NCBI GenBank assembly: GCA_021604665.1
Contig: BQJK01000001.1
Location: 1,256,364-1,320,363 of the forward strand
From: Rhodomicrobium sp.
Lineage (GTDB): Bacteria > Pseudomonadota > Alphaproteobacteria > Rhizobiales > HXMU1428-3
Length of the DNA stretch: 64,000 bases
Reading direction: 5' to 3'
Position numbers and translations under genes: made by a program. This document shows, one piece after another, positions 36,406-45,093 of this stretch. The notes beneath the pieces were generated by a model that was not told the DNA's origin, ran no database searches, and saw only the letters and a list, made by a program, of their open reading frames with translations. How positions within the stretch are numbered: the first letter of the stretch is position 1; each line of letters starts with the position of its first letter.

Positions 36406-37392
36406 TTAGACAAACACTTTTTCAAGCGCTTCTTCCGGTGCAGGGAAATCGCTTTCCCGCGCAAAGGTAATCGCAGCATCAACCCGCGCCTTTGCCTTAT
36501 CCGAAAGGGCTGTGTGCTGGTCTTCCGTTAAGAGACCATCATTGATCAACCGCTTTTTCATAACCAAAATAGGGTCTTTCGCCTTCAGTCCATCAATCTC
36601 ACCTTCAGGGCGGTAATCTTCCGCATCACCCATAAAGTGACCAGCAAGCCTGTAAGTTTCCACTTCAATAAGGGTCGGACCATGCCCAGCGCGCGCCGCT
36701 TCAATAGCAACACCAGCAACATCAAACAGTGCAATTGGGTCATTATCTGCAATGAACCGGCCAGGCATATTATAGGCCTGTGCCCGCACAGCGTTATGCT
36801 CAACAGCTGTCGATTGTTTCTTGGAAACTGAAATACCCCAGGCATTATCTTCAACAACAAAGATCACCGGAAGCTTCCAGACAGAGGCGAGATTAAGCGA
36901 CTCGTGAAAAGCACCCTGGTTCACAGCACCCTCACCAAGGAAAGCAACCGCAACCCCATCTTCACCGCGCATCTTACGAGAGAGCGCAGCACCAACAGCC
37001 GGCCCCATGCCCTGGCCAATAATACCAGAGCAGGCAAAATTTACGTCAGCATCAAAGATATGCATGTGGCCACCACGGCCACCACTAAGTCCAGTTTTTT
37101 TACCGAAAATTTCAGCAGCCATTTTATCAAGGTCAACGCCCTTGGCGATCGCCTGATGGTGCGGGCGGTGCGTGGCTGTAACAATATCGCCCGCCGTAAG
37201 GTGAGCAATTACACCAACAGCACAAGGCTCCTGACCATTGGAGAGATGCATCTCTCCAGGGATCGGACCCTCAGCCATATTGAAAACTGGCGTCTTGCCT
37301 TCCATGTAAATGCTTTCCATCGCTTCTTCAAAAAAGCGACTGACCATCATGGTCTCATGCATCCATAGTTTTTGCTCTGTAGTTGGTTGCAA
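36406..37392 (-). CDS. acoA: Acetoin/2-oxoacid dehydrogenase E1 alpha subunit
   Basis: The 328-residue ThDP enzyme subunit shows GEMHLSNGQEPCAVGVIAHLTAGDIVTATHRPHHQAIAKGVDL, GGRGGHMHIFD and the ThDP-Mg motif GEGAVNQGAFHESLNLASVWKLPVIFVVEDNAWGIS (G-E/D-G...N about 30 residues on). These match AcoA and related E1 alpha chains. It is the first gene of the operon, behind a sigma-54 promoter at 37460-37474. With AcoR-like control, a lipoate ligase and lipoyl synthase in the operon, acetoin dehydrogenase is the best guess, but another ketone or 2-oxoacid cannot be excluded by sequence. Confidence 0.9.
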   Translation of the reverse strand: MQPTTEQKLWMHETMMVSRFFEEAMESIYMEGKTPVFNMAEGPIPGEMHLSNGQEPCAVGVIAHLTAGDIVTATHRPHHQAIAKGVDLDKMAAEIFGKKTGLSGGRGGHMHIFDADVNFACSGIIGQGMGPAVGAALSRKMRGEDGVAVAFLGEGAVNQGAFHESLNLASVWKLPVIFVVEDNAWGISVSKKQSTAVEHNAVRAQAYNMPGRFIADNDPIALFDVAGVAIEAARAGHGPTLIEVETYRLAGHFMGDAEDYRPEGEIDGLKAKDPILVMKKRLINDGLLTEDQHTALSDKAKARVDAAITFARESDFPAPEEALEKVFV

Positions 37393-37459
37393 AGCTCTCC
37401 CCCTTATATTTTTTACCGGACTTTAAGGCCCTGTTATCTGAACTATCAGAGCCGTTAAC

Positions 37460-37474
37460 GCATATAGCATGCCA
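37460..37474 (-). promoter_or_regulatory. Sigma-54 promoter of the aco-like operon
   Basis: On the minus strand TGGCATGCTATATGC keeps the invariant GG and GC with ten bases between and matches TGGCAC-N5-TTGC at all but two positions. It lies about 70 bases before the E1 alpha start. Confidence 0.7.
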
Positions 37475-37548
37475 CATCACTAACCACTTGAATAGCAACG
37501 TGTTTTAAGGAGAGAATTTGCAGGAGTAAAACGGCTGTTTCGCGTCAC

Positions 37549-37568
37549 ATGTCGCACATTCGCGACAT
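37549..37568. promoter_or_regulatory. Upstream activator site of the aco-like operon
   Basis: ATGTCGC-ACATTC-GCGACAT is a perfect 7-base inverted repeat with a 6-base spacer. It lies about 85 bases upstream of the sigma-54 -24 box, the usual position for an AcoR-type enhancer site. It is the best copy of the shared element. Confidence 0.75.
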
Positions 37569-37574
37569 AGCGCA

Positions 37575-37614
37575 AGCCCTTAAAAATCCACGTAAAAGCG
37601 CATTTTTAAGGGCT
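37575..37614. terminator. Thirteen-base inverted repeat after acoR-like gene
   Basis: AGCCCTTAAAAAT (37575-37587) and ATTTTTAAGGGCT (37602-37614) are perfect complements around a 14-base loop, 27 bases past the regulator stop. There is no clear U-run, so it may be a weak terminator or mRNA-stabilising hairpin. Confidence 0.55.
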
Positions 37615-37640
37615 GATCACTCAAGCCACACAAGGGAATA

Positions 37641-39626
37641 TTAGGTAGCCTTATTCGGCGCTACAATGTCGTATTTTCTAATTTTACGATGCAGTGTTGA
37701 TCGTGAAATACTGAGCTGCTCTGCTGTTGCAGAGACATTCCAGTTATTCCTTCGCAACAACTCTTCAATATGACGGGCCTCAGCCATATTGCTCGAATGA
37801 TAAAGGGAAGCAGCAGCAGGTCTATCATTCGCATCACTCAGCCGCTCACCTGAATAACCATTTGCTACAGCACCAGCAACATCACCATTCAGCCCAGCAA
37901 GCTGCGAAGATGAGTGAACACCAGCCGTGACCTCAGGCGGTAGATCCTCAACAACCACATGCTGTTTCTCGCTAAGGCAAAGCGCAAACAGCAACGCACT
38001 TTTCAACTCACGTATATTGCCCGGCCAGCTATAACTCTCAAACAAATGCCAGACCTCATCGTCAAACGACACATCATCAAAATCATAATCAGTCTGATGA
38101 ACGATTATCTCTTCAACAATTTCGCGAATATTACGACGCTCTCGTAGCGCCGGTATCTCAAGTTGCGCCCCCCGAATTCGGAACAGCAGATCCTGCCTGA
38201 ACAATCCGGTATCCACCAGATTAAAGATATTCTGGTTCGTCGCGCATATCACCCTGACATCCACAGAGATAGGATCAACAGCACCAAGCGGCGTCACTTC
38301 ACGCTCCTGCAATACACGCAACAAATGCGCCTGCATACCCATCGGCATATCACCAATCTCATCAAGGAAAAGGGTGCCGCCATTGGCAGCTAATATTTTA
38401 CCCTTTTTACCATCACGTAAACCATCAGTAAAAGTGCCAGGTTTGTAACCAAACAATTCACTATCTAATAATGACTCTGGAATAGCCGCACAGTTGACAG
38501 CAACAAACGGCCCCCCCGCGCGCTCACTTTGTTCGTGCAGCAATTTAGTGAAGGTGTCTTTACCAACACCCGTTTCCCCGAGGATCAATAACGGGATGTC
38601 TTTGTTTATAAGGCGTGTGCCCATCTGAACAATCCGCTGCATCGCGGGATCACTCCCGGCAAAACGAGAAAGAGCATCCTTTTCCTCTCTCTTCGCGGAG
38701 GCAACAGGCTTGCGGCGAACTGGCACCATCTTACGGCGCTCAGTATTCTCACCGGGCCGGCCGCGCAAACCTTTGATAAACAGATTTTCAAACAACCCTT
38801 CCTTGATTTGGATTGGCTGAGAGAGAGATTTATAAGCATCATCCAGCGCCAGCGGGAAAACATCTTCACATTTGCGCCCAATAATCTGGCTTTGATCCAT
38901 AACCTCAAGCAGCTGCAAACAATCTTGCGTCGCCCCCGTAATCGCCCCTTCATCATTAAAAGACAATAGCGCCTTGGATTCGTAAATCGTCACCATAGAA
39001 CTAGGGGAGAGGGAAATAACATTCTGATCTTCAAACTGAGAAAGAAAGAGGTTAGCGCTAATCTGATTAGCAGCCTCTTTAATAAAGCTGTAGGTAAAAA
39101 AGCTCTCTACAAAATCTTCATTTGTTAGGCGAGAAATATCCAGCGCGCCGATAATCGTTCCGCTCGGTTCATAAATAGGAGCAGCGACACAGGTAAAATT
39201 ATGGAGATGTGACGCATAATGATCGCCGCCACTTACTGTGATGCTCTGCTTGCTGGCAAGGCATGTTCCCAAACCATTCGTACCAATATCTTCTTCATTC
39301 CAAGTAGAGCCCGCAACCAGCCCATGCGCCGCACATTCTGAGGATTGAGGAGTATCTGCATAGCCTTTAATTGCCACGCCATCACTATCAGAAACCAACA
39401 CACAGTAATCACCCTGCTTCGCCAAATGACGGACAGATTCGATAACTTTTGTACTGCCATCTAAAATATTGATGACAGCATCCTTATGTTGCTTCAACTC
39501 ATTTTCAGTGAGAATAACAATGTTGTTTTTATTTTGTTTTTCAAGGCCATATTGACTTTCACAGCGAGACCAAGACGTCTTGATAATCGCCGAACGGTGC
39601 TCATTGTAAGTTAGGTTATTTCCCAT
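37641..39626 (-). CDS. acoR: AcoR-like sigma-54-dependent activator (GAF, AAA+, Fis HTH)
   Basis: The 661-residue regulator has an N-terminal sensor region with a GAF domain (about residues 60-200; WNEEDIGTNGLGTCLASKQSITVSGGDHYASHLHNFTCVAAPI). A second sensor-like stretch with FNDEGAITGATQDCLQLL follows, then an AAA+ domain with Walker A GETGVGKDTF and Walker B GGTLFLDEIGDMP, and a Fis-type HTH (WNVSATAEQLSISRSTLHRKIRKYDIV). The sigma-54 contact loop GAFTGA reads GTFTDG here. GAF-type activators of this class sense acetoin or alcohols in relatives. It lies between the aco-like operon and the divergent GMC operon and is the only sigma-54 activator in the window. Confidence 0.9.
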   Translation of the reverse strand: MGNNLTYNEHRSAIIKTSWSRCESQYGLEKQNKNNIVILTENELKQHKDAVINILDGSTKVIESVRHLAKQGDYCVLVSDSDGVAIKGYADTPQSSECAAHGLVAGSTWNEEDIGTNGLGTCLASKQSITVSGGDHYASHLHNFTCVAAPIYEPSGTIIGALDISRLTNEDFVESFFTYSFIKEAANQISANLFLSQFEDQNVISLSPSSMVTIYESKALLSFNDEGAITGATQDCLQLLEVMDQSQIIGRKCEDVFPLALDDAYKSLSQPIQIKEGLFENLFIKGLRGRPGENTERRKMVPVRRKPVASAKREEKDALSRFAGSDPAMQRIVQMGTRLINKDIPLLILGETGVGKDTFTKLLHEQSERAGGPFVAVNCAAIPESLLDSELFGYKPGTFTDGLRDGKKGKILAANGGTLFLDEIGDMPMGMQAHLLRVLQEREVTPLGAVDPISVDVRVICATNQNIFNLVDTGLFRQDLLFRIRGAQLEIPALRERRNIREIVEEIIVHQTDYDFDDVSFDDEVWHLFESYSWPGNIRELKSALLFALCLSEKQHVVVEDLPPEVTAGVHSSSQLAGLNGDVAGAVANGYSGERLSDANDRPAAASLYHSSNMAEARHIEELLRRNNWNVSATAEQLSISRSTLHRKIRKYDIVAPNKAT

Positions 39627-39984
39627 TCATGTCGCCCTTTGATCTAATGCTCTTCTCCGCGGTCGTTCTTTCATTTTTTTTACAACCCTACCTAACAGCA
39701 GGGGTAACTTCAATCTGCCTTAGACTAAAGTCATTAATTCACACATATAAATACCGAAATTAAGCCCAGAGTGTGAACCAGAAATCAGCAAGTTAAATCA
39801 ACTATTTACATGGATGTGTGAGCATAATACAATAACTAACCAAGCGCAATTTCCCTATAACTTCAGTATTGGCATAGGCTTAACAAGCAAGTCGCCCCTG
39901 ACGTCACAAAGTCAGAAAAAACAAAAAACTGTGGATGGATTTTGTAAATCGATCTCTTTCCAATGTCATTATAGGCTCACTCAC

Positions 39985-40010
39985 TGAGTCAGGATTGCGA
40001 CACCTGTGTC
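39985..40010. promoter_or_regulatory. Possible upstream activator site of the GMC operon
   Basis: TGAGTC-AGGATT-GCGACA has a perfect right half of the shared element but a poor left half. It continues into GACAC-CT-GTGTC, an opposed repeat. It lies about 230 bases before the promoter, farther than the other sites. Confidence 0.35.
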
Positions 40011-40219
40011 TGGAATTTCAAATTTCGACTGAGGTGTAGCCATCAACTCCCCACCTCAAAAAGCTCTATTTCACTTTACGCAACACACTGTTCCCTAAAT
40101 AACACACACACTCGAGATGAGTAAGGTATTGTTATTATTGCATTAGTTGCAAAGAGATACTCACCCCACCTCACAAGCGTTCCCAAGATGATCTGATTAC
40201 TTCCATTCCGTAAAGGTTT

Positions 40220-40234
40220 TGGCATGCCGCTTGC
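40220..40234 (+). promoter_or_regulatory. Sigma-54 promoter of the GMC dehydrogenase operon
   Basis: TGGCATGCCGCTTGC matches TGGCAC-N5-TTGC at all but one conserved position with exact spacing. It precedes the first gene by about 220 bases. Confidence 0.75.
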
Positions 40235-40451
40235 CCTTACCCTCTAAACATCGACCTTATCCGCCAAAAGTGGTGAATGCCAAATCGCCGCATCCAGGCT
40301 TAGGTAAAAATAACGGTGGAATAACACCGCGAGGAAGGCCTCTGAGCAGGGTCGGTGAAAAATAAGGAGCCTCAAGGCTTAAATCAGCACGAAGAGGCCC
40401 TGCTGACAGACAAGGTGGATCTTCATTTAGATCTACAGGAGGGAGACCATA

Positions 40452-41057
40452 GTGATTACGAATTGGGAGAGATTTATCTCGAATCTACCCGTCAGGTTAG
40501 CCACAGGGAGACTGAATAGACGTCAGCTCCTTAAGGCAATCTTGGCATCTACAGCTGTTGCGGGATTTGCATCTGCAAATGCCGGTCATGCTGTGGCGAA
40601 TGCGCCTGTCGCCGTTAAGCTTGGTAAAGAGCAACGCGCATTCATGTTGCAAATGTCAAAAGACATATACCCCCATGATGGCTTTCTTGATGATGAGCCC
40701 TACCTCAAGGTTGTTGATAGCCTCATCAAAGAAGCAGAAACAGATTCAGCTGTCGCGAAAATGCTCAATGATGGTTTGATAGATCTCGATCAGCGCGCTT
40801 ACAAAATCTACAACAGCTCATACGCCGAAGTTAAAGGCTATGGCGCCCGCGAAGCATTGTTACGTCAAATAGAGACGACAGACTTCTTTCAAAAAGTGCG
40901 CGGCGGCCTGCTGTTCGGCATTTATGACAACAAAGATCTCTACGCAAAATTTGGTTATGAGGGCTCCTCCTGGGAAGAGGGTGGCTACATCGATCGCGGT
41001 TTCAGCGATATGACCTGGCTACCTCAAGATCCCCGCGTTAAAGGAGACAAAAAATAA
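40452..41057 (+). CDS. Tat-exported small subunit, gluconate 2-dehydrogenase subunit 3-like
   Basis: The 201-residue protein starts with GTG behind GGAGG. It carries a twin-arginine signal (LNRRQLLKAILASTAVAGFASANAGHAVA, about residues 21-49). The mature part matches the subunit 3 family of membrane sugar/alcohol dehydrogenases (FMLQMSKDIYPHDGFLDDEPYLKVVDSL, LRQIETTDFFQKVRGGLLFGIYDNKDLYAKFGYEGSSWEEGGYIDRGFSD). It should carry the folded flavoprotein encoded next, which has no export signal, through the Tat system. Its stop overlaps the next start (TAATG), ensuring coupled translation. Confidence 0.88.
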   Translation: MITNWERFISNLPVRLATGRLNRRQLLKAILASTAVAGFASANAGHAVANAPVAVKLGKEQRAFMLQMSKDIYPHDGFLDDEPYLKVVDSLIKEAETDSAVAKMLNDGLIDLDQRAYKIYNSSYAEVKGYGAREALLRQIETTDFFQKVRGGLLFGIYDNKDLYAKFGYEGSSWEEGGYIDRGFSDMTWLPQDPRVKGDKK

Positions 41058-42637
41058 TGGCGACTAAGATAGATCTTAATGACGACAGCGTTGTGGTCAT
41101 CGTCGGCTCAGGTGCTGGTGGTGGTACGCTTGCTAACGAGCTCGCACAACAAGGCATTCGCAGTGTCGTTTTGGAAGCAGGTAAGCGCTTCACTTTTGAC
41201 GACATCGAGAACGACGAATGGGCCATGTTCTCTAAAATCTCATGGCTGGACAAACGCAAATCAGCCGGTGGTTGGCACGGGGCTCAAAATCACCCAACCC
41301 TTCCCGCTTGGATTGTAAAAGGCGTTGGTGGCTCAACTGTCCATTGGGCAGGCGTCGCACTTCGTCTTCAGGAATTTGAATTCAAAACAAAAACAGTAAA
41401 CGGTGACATCGAAGGGGCGAACGTTCTTGACTGGCCAATCAGCCGGAAAGAGCTAGACCCTTACTACGATAAAGCCGAACTGAAAATGGGTGTAACCGGT
41501 GATATAACCGGCATGCCTCACCTCCCCTGGAACAATGATTTCCGCGTGCTGGCCGAAGGTGCCCGCCGCATGGGGTATAATGAAATTGCCTCCGGTCCTA
41601 TGGCTATCAACTCTGTAGATAGAGATGGCCGCCCCGCTTGCCAACAAATTGGCTTCTGTATGCAGGGCTGTAAGATCGGCGCAAAATGGTCAACCATGTA
41701 CACGGAAATTCCGAGTGCAGAAAAAACCGGTAAATGTGAAGTTCGCCCCAACTCCATGGTGCTGAAAATTGAGCATGACAAATCCGGTAAAGTGAATGGG
41801 GTTGTCTACGCAGATGTAGATGGCAACATCCATAAACAAAAAGCCCGCATCGTTTGCGTTGCTGGTAACTCAATCGAATCGCCACGCCTTCTCCTGAACT
41901 CCGAAAGCAGTATGTTCAAAGATGGCCTGGCCAACTCATCTGGCGAAGTCGGCAAAAACTATATGTGCCACACAACAGCAGGTGTTTATGGCGTTATGCC
42001 AGAACCTGTGAACATGCATCGCGGCACCTCAGTTGCCGGCCTTGTTTCAGATGAATCACACAATAACACGAGCCGCGGTTTTGTCGGTGGGTACATGCTC
42101 GAAAAGCTGTCGCTCGGTTTGCCTTTCCTTTCTGCCTTTTTGGTGCCAGGCGGAACAGGTTGGGGGCGTGGTGTTTCTCAAGCGCTTGAGAAATACAAAT
42201 ACATGTCGGGGGTTTGGATTTGCGGCGAGGATCTCGCTCAAAGTCAGAACCGTATTACGCTCCATGACACTGATAAAGACCAGTACGGCTTGCCCGCACC
42301 GGTAGTGTCTAAAACGCCTCACATCAACGATGTGAACATGACCAATCATGCGTATACAACCATGAAAAACATATATGAATCAGTCGGTTCGAAGGAGATT
42401 TACAATCTCCCGGCTTATCCGGCCAGTCATAATATGGGCACCAACCGCATGAGCGAGAAAGCTAGTGACGGTGTGGTCAACAAATGGGGACAAGCTCACG
42501 ATGTGAAAAATCTGTTTGTCTCTGACGGAAGCCAGTTCACCTCAAGTGGTTCCGAAAATCCAACCTTAACGATTGTCGCATTGGCAATCCGGCAGGCTGA
42601 ATATATCGGCAAGCAAATGAAATCCGGTGAACTGTAA
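41057..42637 (+). CDS. GMC-family FAD dehydrogenase (gluconate dehydrogenase-like large subunit)
   Basis: The 526-residue flavoprotein has the FAD motif VVIVGSGAGGGTLANELAQQGIRSVVLEAG near residue 12, the GMC block KGVGGSTVHWAGVALRL and C-terminal active-site residues in YPASHNMGTNRMSEKASDGVVNKWGQAHDVKNLFVSDGSQFTSSGSENPTLTIVALAIRQAEYI. The conserved histidine in ASHNMGTNRM and the late asparagine correspond to catalytic positions in this family. It has no signal peptide and should hitch-hike on the Tat subunit. The usual trihaem cytochrome subunit is absent from the operon, so the electron acceptor is unknown. Substrate might be a polyol, sugar acid or other alcohol. Confidence 0.9.
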   Translation: MATKIDLNDDSVVVIVGSGAGGGTLANELAQQGIRSVVLEAGKRFTFDDIENDEWAMFSKISWLDKRKSAGGWHGAQNHPTLPAWIVKGVGGSTVHWAGVALRLQEFEFKTKTVNGDIEGANVLDWPISRKELDPYYDKAELKMGVTGDITGMPHLPWNNDFRVLAEGARRMGYNEIASGPMAINSVDRDGRPACQQIGFCMQGCKIGAKWSTMYTEIPSAEKTGKCEVRPNSMVLKIEHDKSGKVNGVVYADVDGNIHKQKARIVCVAGNSIESPRLLLNSESSMFKDGLANSSGEVGKNYMCHTTAGVYGVMPEPVNMHRGTSVAGLVSDESHNNTSRGFVGGYMLEKLSLGLPFLSAFLVPGGTGWGRGVSQALEKYKYMSGVWICGEDLAQSQNRITLHDTDKDQYGLPAPVVSKTPHINDVNMTNHAYTTMKNIYESVGSKEIYNLPAYPASHNMGTNRMSEKASDGVVNKWGQAHDVKNLFVSDGSQFTSSGSENPTLTIVALAIRQAEYIGKQMKSGEL

Positions 42638-42683
42638 TTAGAACTATTGCAATAGAAACTTTTAATATTTTTGGGGGACTTAA

Positions 42684-43967
42684 ATGTTCAAAAAATTAAT
42701 GATAACAACAGCTGCTGTAATGTTCAGCAGCACCCTTGCCAGCGGCGCATATGCAGCTGATCTCGGGGGAGATTGCTGTGCGGATCTTGAAGAGCGCGTA
42801 GCCGTTCTTGAAGCCACAACAGCACGTAAAGGCAACCGTAAAGTATCTTTGACCATTTCTGGTTGGGTAACTCAACAGGTAATGGGCTGGGATGATGGCA
42901 TCGATTCTGATGCATATGTCGTAGGTAGCTTGAATGACCTTGGCAACCGTCTCCATTTTGATGGTGAAGCCAAAATCAACCATGAATGGTCAGCAGGTTA
43001 CATGCTCCGTTTGAATGTTGAGAACAACCAAGGCTTCTCTGCAACTGCAACCAACGATGATGGCGGCGGCGGCATTTCTGTCCTGAACTCAAACATGTGG
43101 ATCAAATCTGAAAGACTTGGTCGTATCCGTTTGGGTCGTCAAAGCCACGCGTCTGACGATAACTGGGTTGACCTTTCAGGTGCAGGCAGCATCTTTGCAG
43201 CTAACCTCGTTACCTTTGATGGCAACTCATTTGCTTTGATTGCTAAAGGTTCAGGCGTTAGAACTAATGCCACTTGGGGCACAGTTGGTTTCTGTCAAAC
43301 AATCGGTGCAGGCATCTTTGCTGACTGCGGTGGTGACCGGACTAACTCAGTTCGTTATGACACACCAACAATCGCTGGCTTTGTTCTCTCCGCATCTTGG
43401 GGTGAGGATGATTTCTGGGACGTTGCAATCCGTCATAACGGTCAATTCGGTGACTTCAAAACCGCATTCGCAGCTGCTTACCAGTGGAATGATGACAACC
43501 GCGCTGGTGCAACAACAACAACAAAGTTCTCTCAAGTTAACTTTGCATTCTTGCATGAGCCAACTGGCATCTTCGGTAGTGTCCATTACGGTTACGAAGA
43601 TCCAAACACAGGCATTGATGGTGATCACCTTTACCTTAAAGGCGGCGTAAGAGCTGGTCTTAATAGCTGGGGTAAAACTGTATTTTACGGTGAATACGGT
43701 CTGAACAACGACGCTTACAACCTAGGCGATCTAGATGGTGATGATACTAATGGTGTTCAAGATCTTGGTAGTGAATTCGGTATTGGCACAGTAACAGGCA
43801 CTGAGTTTACTCGCTACGGTGTTGGCATTGTTCAAGAAATTGACGCTGCTTCAATGGCAATCTGGGTAAAATGGAAACATTACGAAGCTGAAGTAGATGG
43901 CACTATGGGTAGTGTTGATACTGAAGACCTGGATATCTTTGCTGCCGGTGGCGCAATCTTCTTTTAA
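42684..43967 (+). CDS. Porin, alphaproteobacterial Porin_2 type
   Basis: The 427-residue outer-membrane protein has a signal peptide (ending AYA, residue 24), then a short coiled coil (DLEERVAVLEATTARK) that may contact peptidoglycan or trimerise. A beta-barrel follows, opening KVSLTISGWVTQQVMGWDDGIDSDAYVV, and it ends with phenylalanine (GGAIFF), as outer-membrane barrels do. SNMWIKSERLGRIRLGRQSHASDD is typical of Rhizobiales-type porins. It is 46 bases after the GMC gene on the same strand and probably belongs to that sigma-54 unit, admitting the substrate. A hairpin follows. Confidence 0.9.
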   Translation: MFKKLMITTAAVMFSSTLASGAYAADLGGDCCADLEERVAVLEATTARKGNRKVSLTISGWVTQQVMGWDDGIDSDAYVVGSLNDLGNRLHFDGEAKINHEWSAGYMLRLNVENNQGFSATATNDDGGGGISVLNSNMWIKSERLGRIRLGRQSHASDDNWVDLSGAGSIFAANLVTFDGNSFALIAKGSGVRTNATWGTVGFCQTIGAGIFADCGGDRTNSVRYDTPTIAGFVLSASWGEDDFWDVAIRHNGQFGDFKTAFAAAYQWNDDNRAGATTTTKFSQVNFAFLHEPTGIFGSVHYGYEDPNTGIDGDHLYLKGGVRAGLNSWGKTVFYGEYGLNNDAYNLGDLDGDDTNGVQDLGSEFGIGTVTGTEFTRYGVGIVQEIDAASMAIWVKWKHYEAEVDGTMGSVDTEDLDIFAAGGAIFF

Positions 43968-43976
43968 TAGAACAAC

Positions 43977-44013
43977 TGCATGGCGCCCGCTCCTCGTGAA
44001 ACGGCGCCATGCA
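43977..44013. terminator. Hairpin after the porin gene
   Basis: TGCATGGCGCC (43977-43987) and GGCGCCATGCA (44003-44013) are perfect complements around a 15-base loop. There is no U-run, so this could be a weak or Rho-assisted terminator or an mRNA-stabilising structure. Confidence 0.55.
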
Positions 44014-44117
44014 ACCCAAAGTATTACCCGGCAGATTTTGTCTTTCAAAATCGGCCCCCTGTTGAAGGGAAAGTTTGAGGTTCTGCAAGAAGATTTTCGG
44101 ATAAGTCCCCTTCAAGT

Positions 44118-44972
44118 ATGAACCTCATGGCAGTGAAAAGATCTCCTATTCTCTTTTCACTGCCGCTCCCTCAGCGACATTTAAATTTCAACTATTTGAA
44201 GGACGGCATAGCCGCCATTTTAGCCCTGATGAAACCAGAGGACAGTATCATTTCGTCTGCACGTATAGAGCAATTAAGCGTACGTAAAGCCTTCCTGATA
44301 GACGGGCACCCACTGTATCTGGATGGTTACTGCTCGCTATTAAAAGCGCTTGGCCCGCCGCCTCAAGAACTCAACTTGATTGATAAAGCCAATAAACTCG
44401 ACCCAAAATCATTGCCAAATCATAGCAGAGACATCGCGATTCTCGATATTTACAGCATTGGCAATAGAGGTCTGGAGCTGTTGATAGATATGCGCATTAA
44501 TGCGCCAGATCTAAAAATCATCATCGCAACAGCACCGCAAGAAAGCTTCCTGATTGATTGGTGCTTGGCGCTAGGTGTTGCAGGCTACATTCCTAAATCC
44601 ACTCCCAAGCAGGTCATGCTGCGCGCCCTCAGAAAAATCACCCGAGGTGAGCGCTGGACCCCAGATTTAGAACATCAATCCGAACAAGATCAAGCCCTGC
44701 AAACGCCAAAAGCTGGCGCCTCAATGCATCTTACGCAAAAAGAAATAACCACTTTAAAGTACCTGGTATTGGGTATGGTCAACCGTGATATCGCAGAAAA
44801 AATGCACGTTACAGAGAGCACCACAAAAAGCCATGTATCAGCGATCATTCGCAAATTAGGGGTCATTAACCGCACGCAGGTTTTCACCGAATATCAGCGC
44901 ATAAACAACCCAAGCAACCAATTCACCCGGTCATTAAGAAAAATACAAATACGCCATTCAGAGGTTGCTTAA
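44118..44972 (+). CDS. LuxR/NarL-type response regulator
   Basis: The 284-residue protein has a receiver-like domain (KAFLIDGHPLYLDGYCSLLKALG, IAILDIYSIGNRGLELLIDMRINAPDLKIIIATAPQESFLIDWCLALGVAGYIPKSTPKQVMLRALRKITRGERW). The first acidic position is a weak match (IDGH) and the aspartate-bearing strand reads ILDIYS. A GerE-type HTH closes it (LTQKEITTLKYLVLGMVNRDIAEKMHVTESTTKSHVSAIIRKLGVINRTQVFTEYQR). The start is uncertain: ATG at 44118 or at 44229, neither with a strong ribosome-binding site. No kinase is adjacent. It lies between the porin and an O-methyltransferase. Confidence 0.82.
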   Translation: MNLMAVKRSPILFSLPLPQRHLNFNYLKDGIAAILALMKPEDSIISSARIEQLSVRKAFLIDGHPLYLDGYCSLLKALGPPPQELNLIDKANKLDPKSLPNHSRDIAILDIYSIGNRGLELLIDMRINAPDLKIIIATAPQESFLIDWCLALGVAGYIPKSTPKQVMLRALRKITRGERWTPDLEHQSEQDQALQTPKAGASMHLTQKEITTLKYLVLGMVNRDIAEKMHVTESTTKSHVSAIIRKLGVINRTQVFTEYQRINNPSNQFTRSLRKIQIRHSEVA

Positions 44973-45093
44973 AGTCTGCAGCAAAGAAACTAACGTTTAT
45001 AAGAATAAAAACCACCAGCTCTAAATCGGACGGCTAAAATAAAAAACCGGTAAGAGCTATTTTCAGACTTTGAGGGAGCTTGCCATAACCGGC

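Larger units (their letters stand above)
39627..40451. other. Divergent regulatory region between acoR-like and GMC operon
   Basis: About 825 bases. It contains a possible activator site (39985-40010) and a strong sigma-54 promoter (40220-40234). A leader of about 205 bases can fold into several hairpins, for example CGGTG (40314-40318) with CACCG (40325-40329) and AGCAGGG with CCCTGCT around 40345-40405. I do not recognise a known riboswitch. No gene is seen. Confidence 0.5.
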
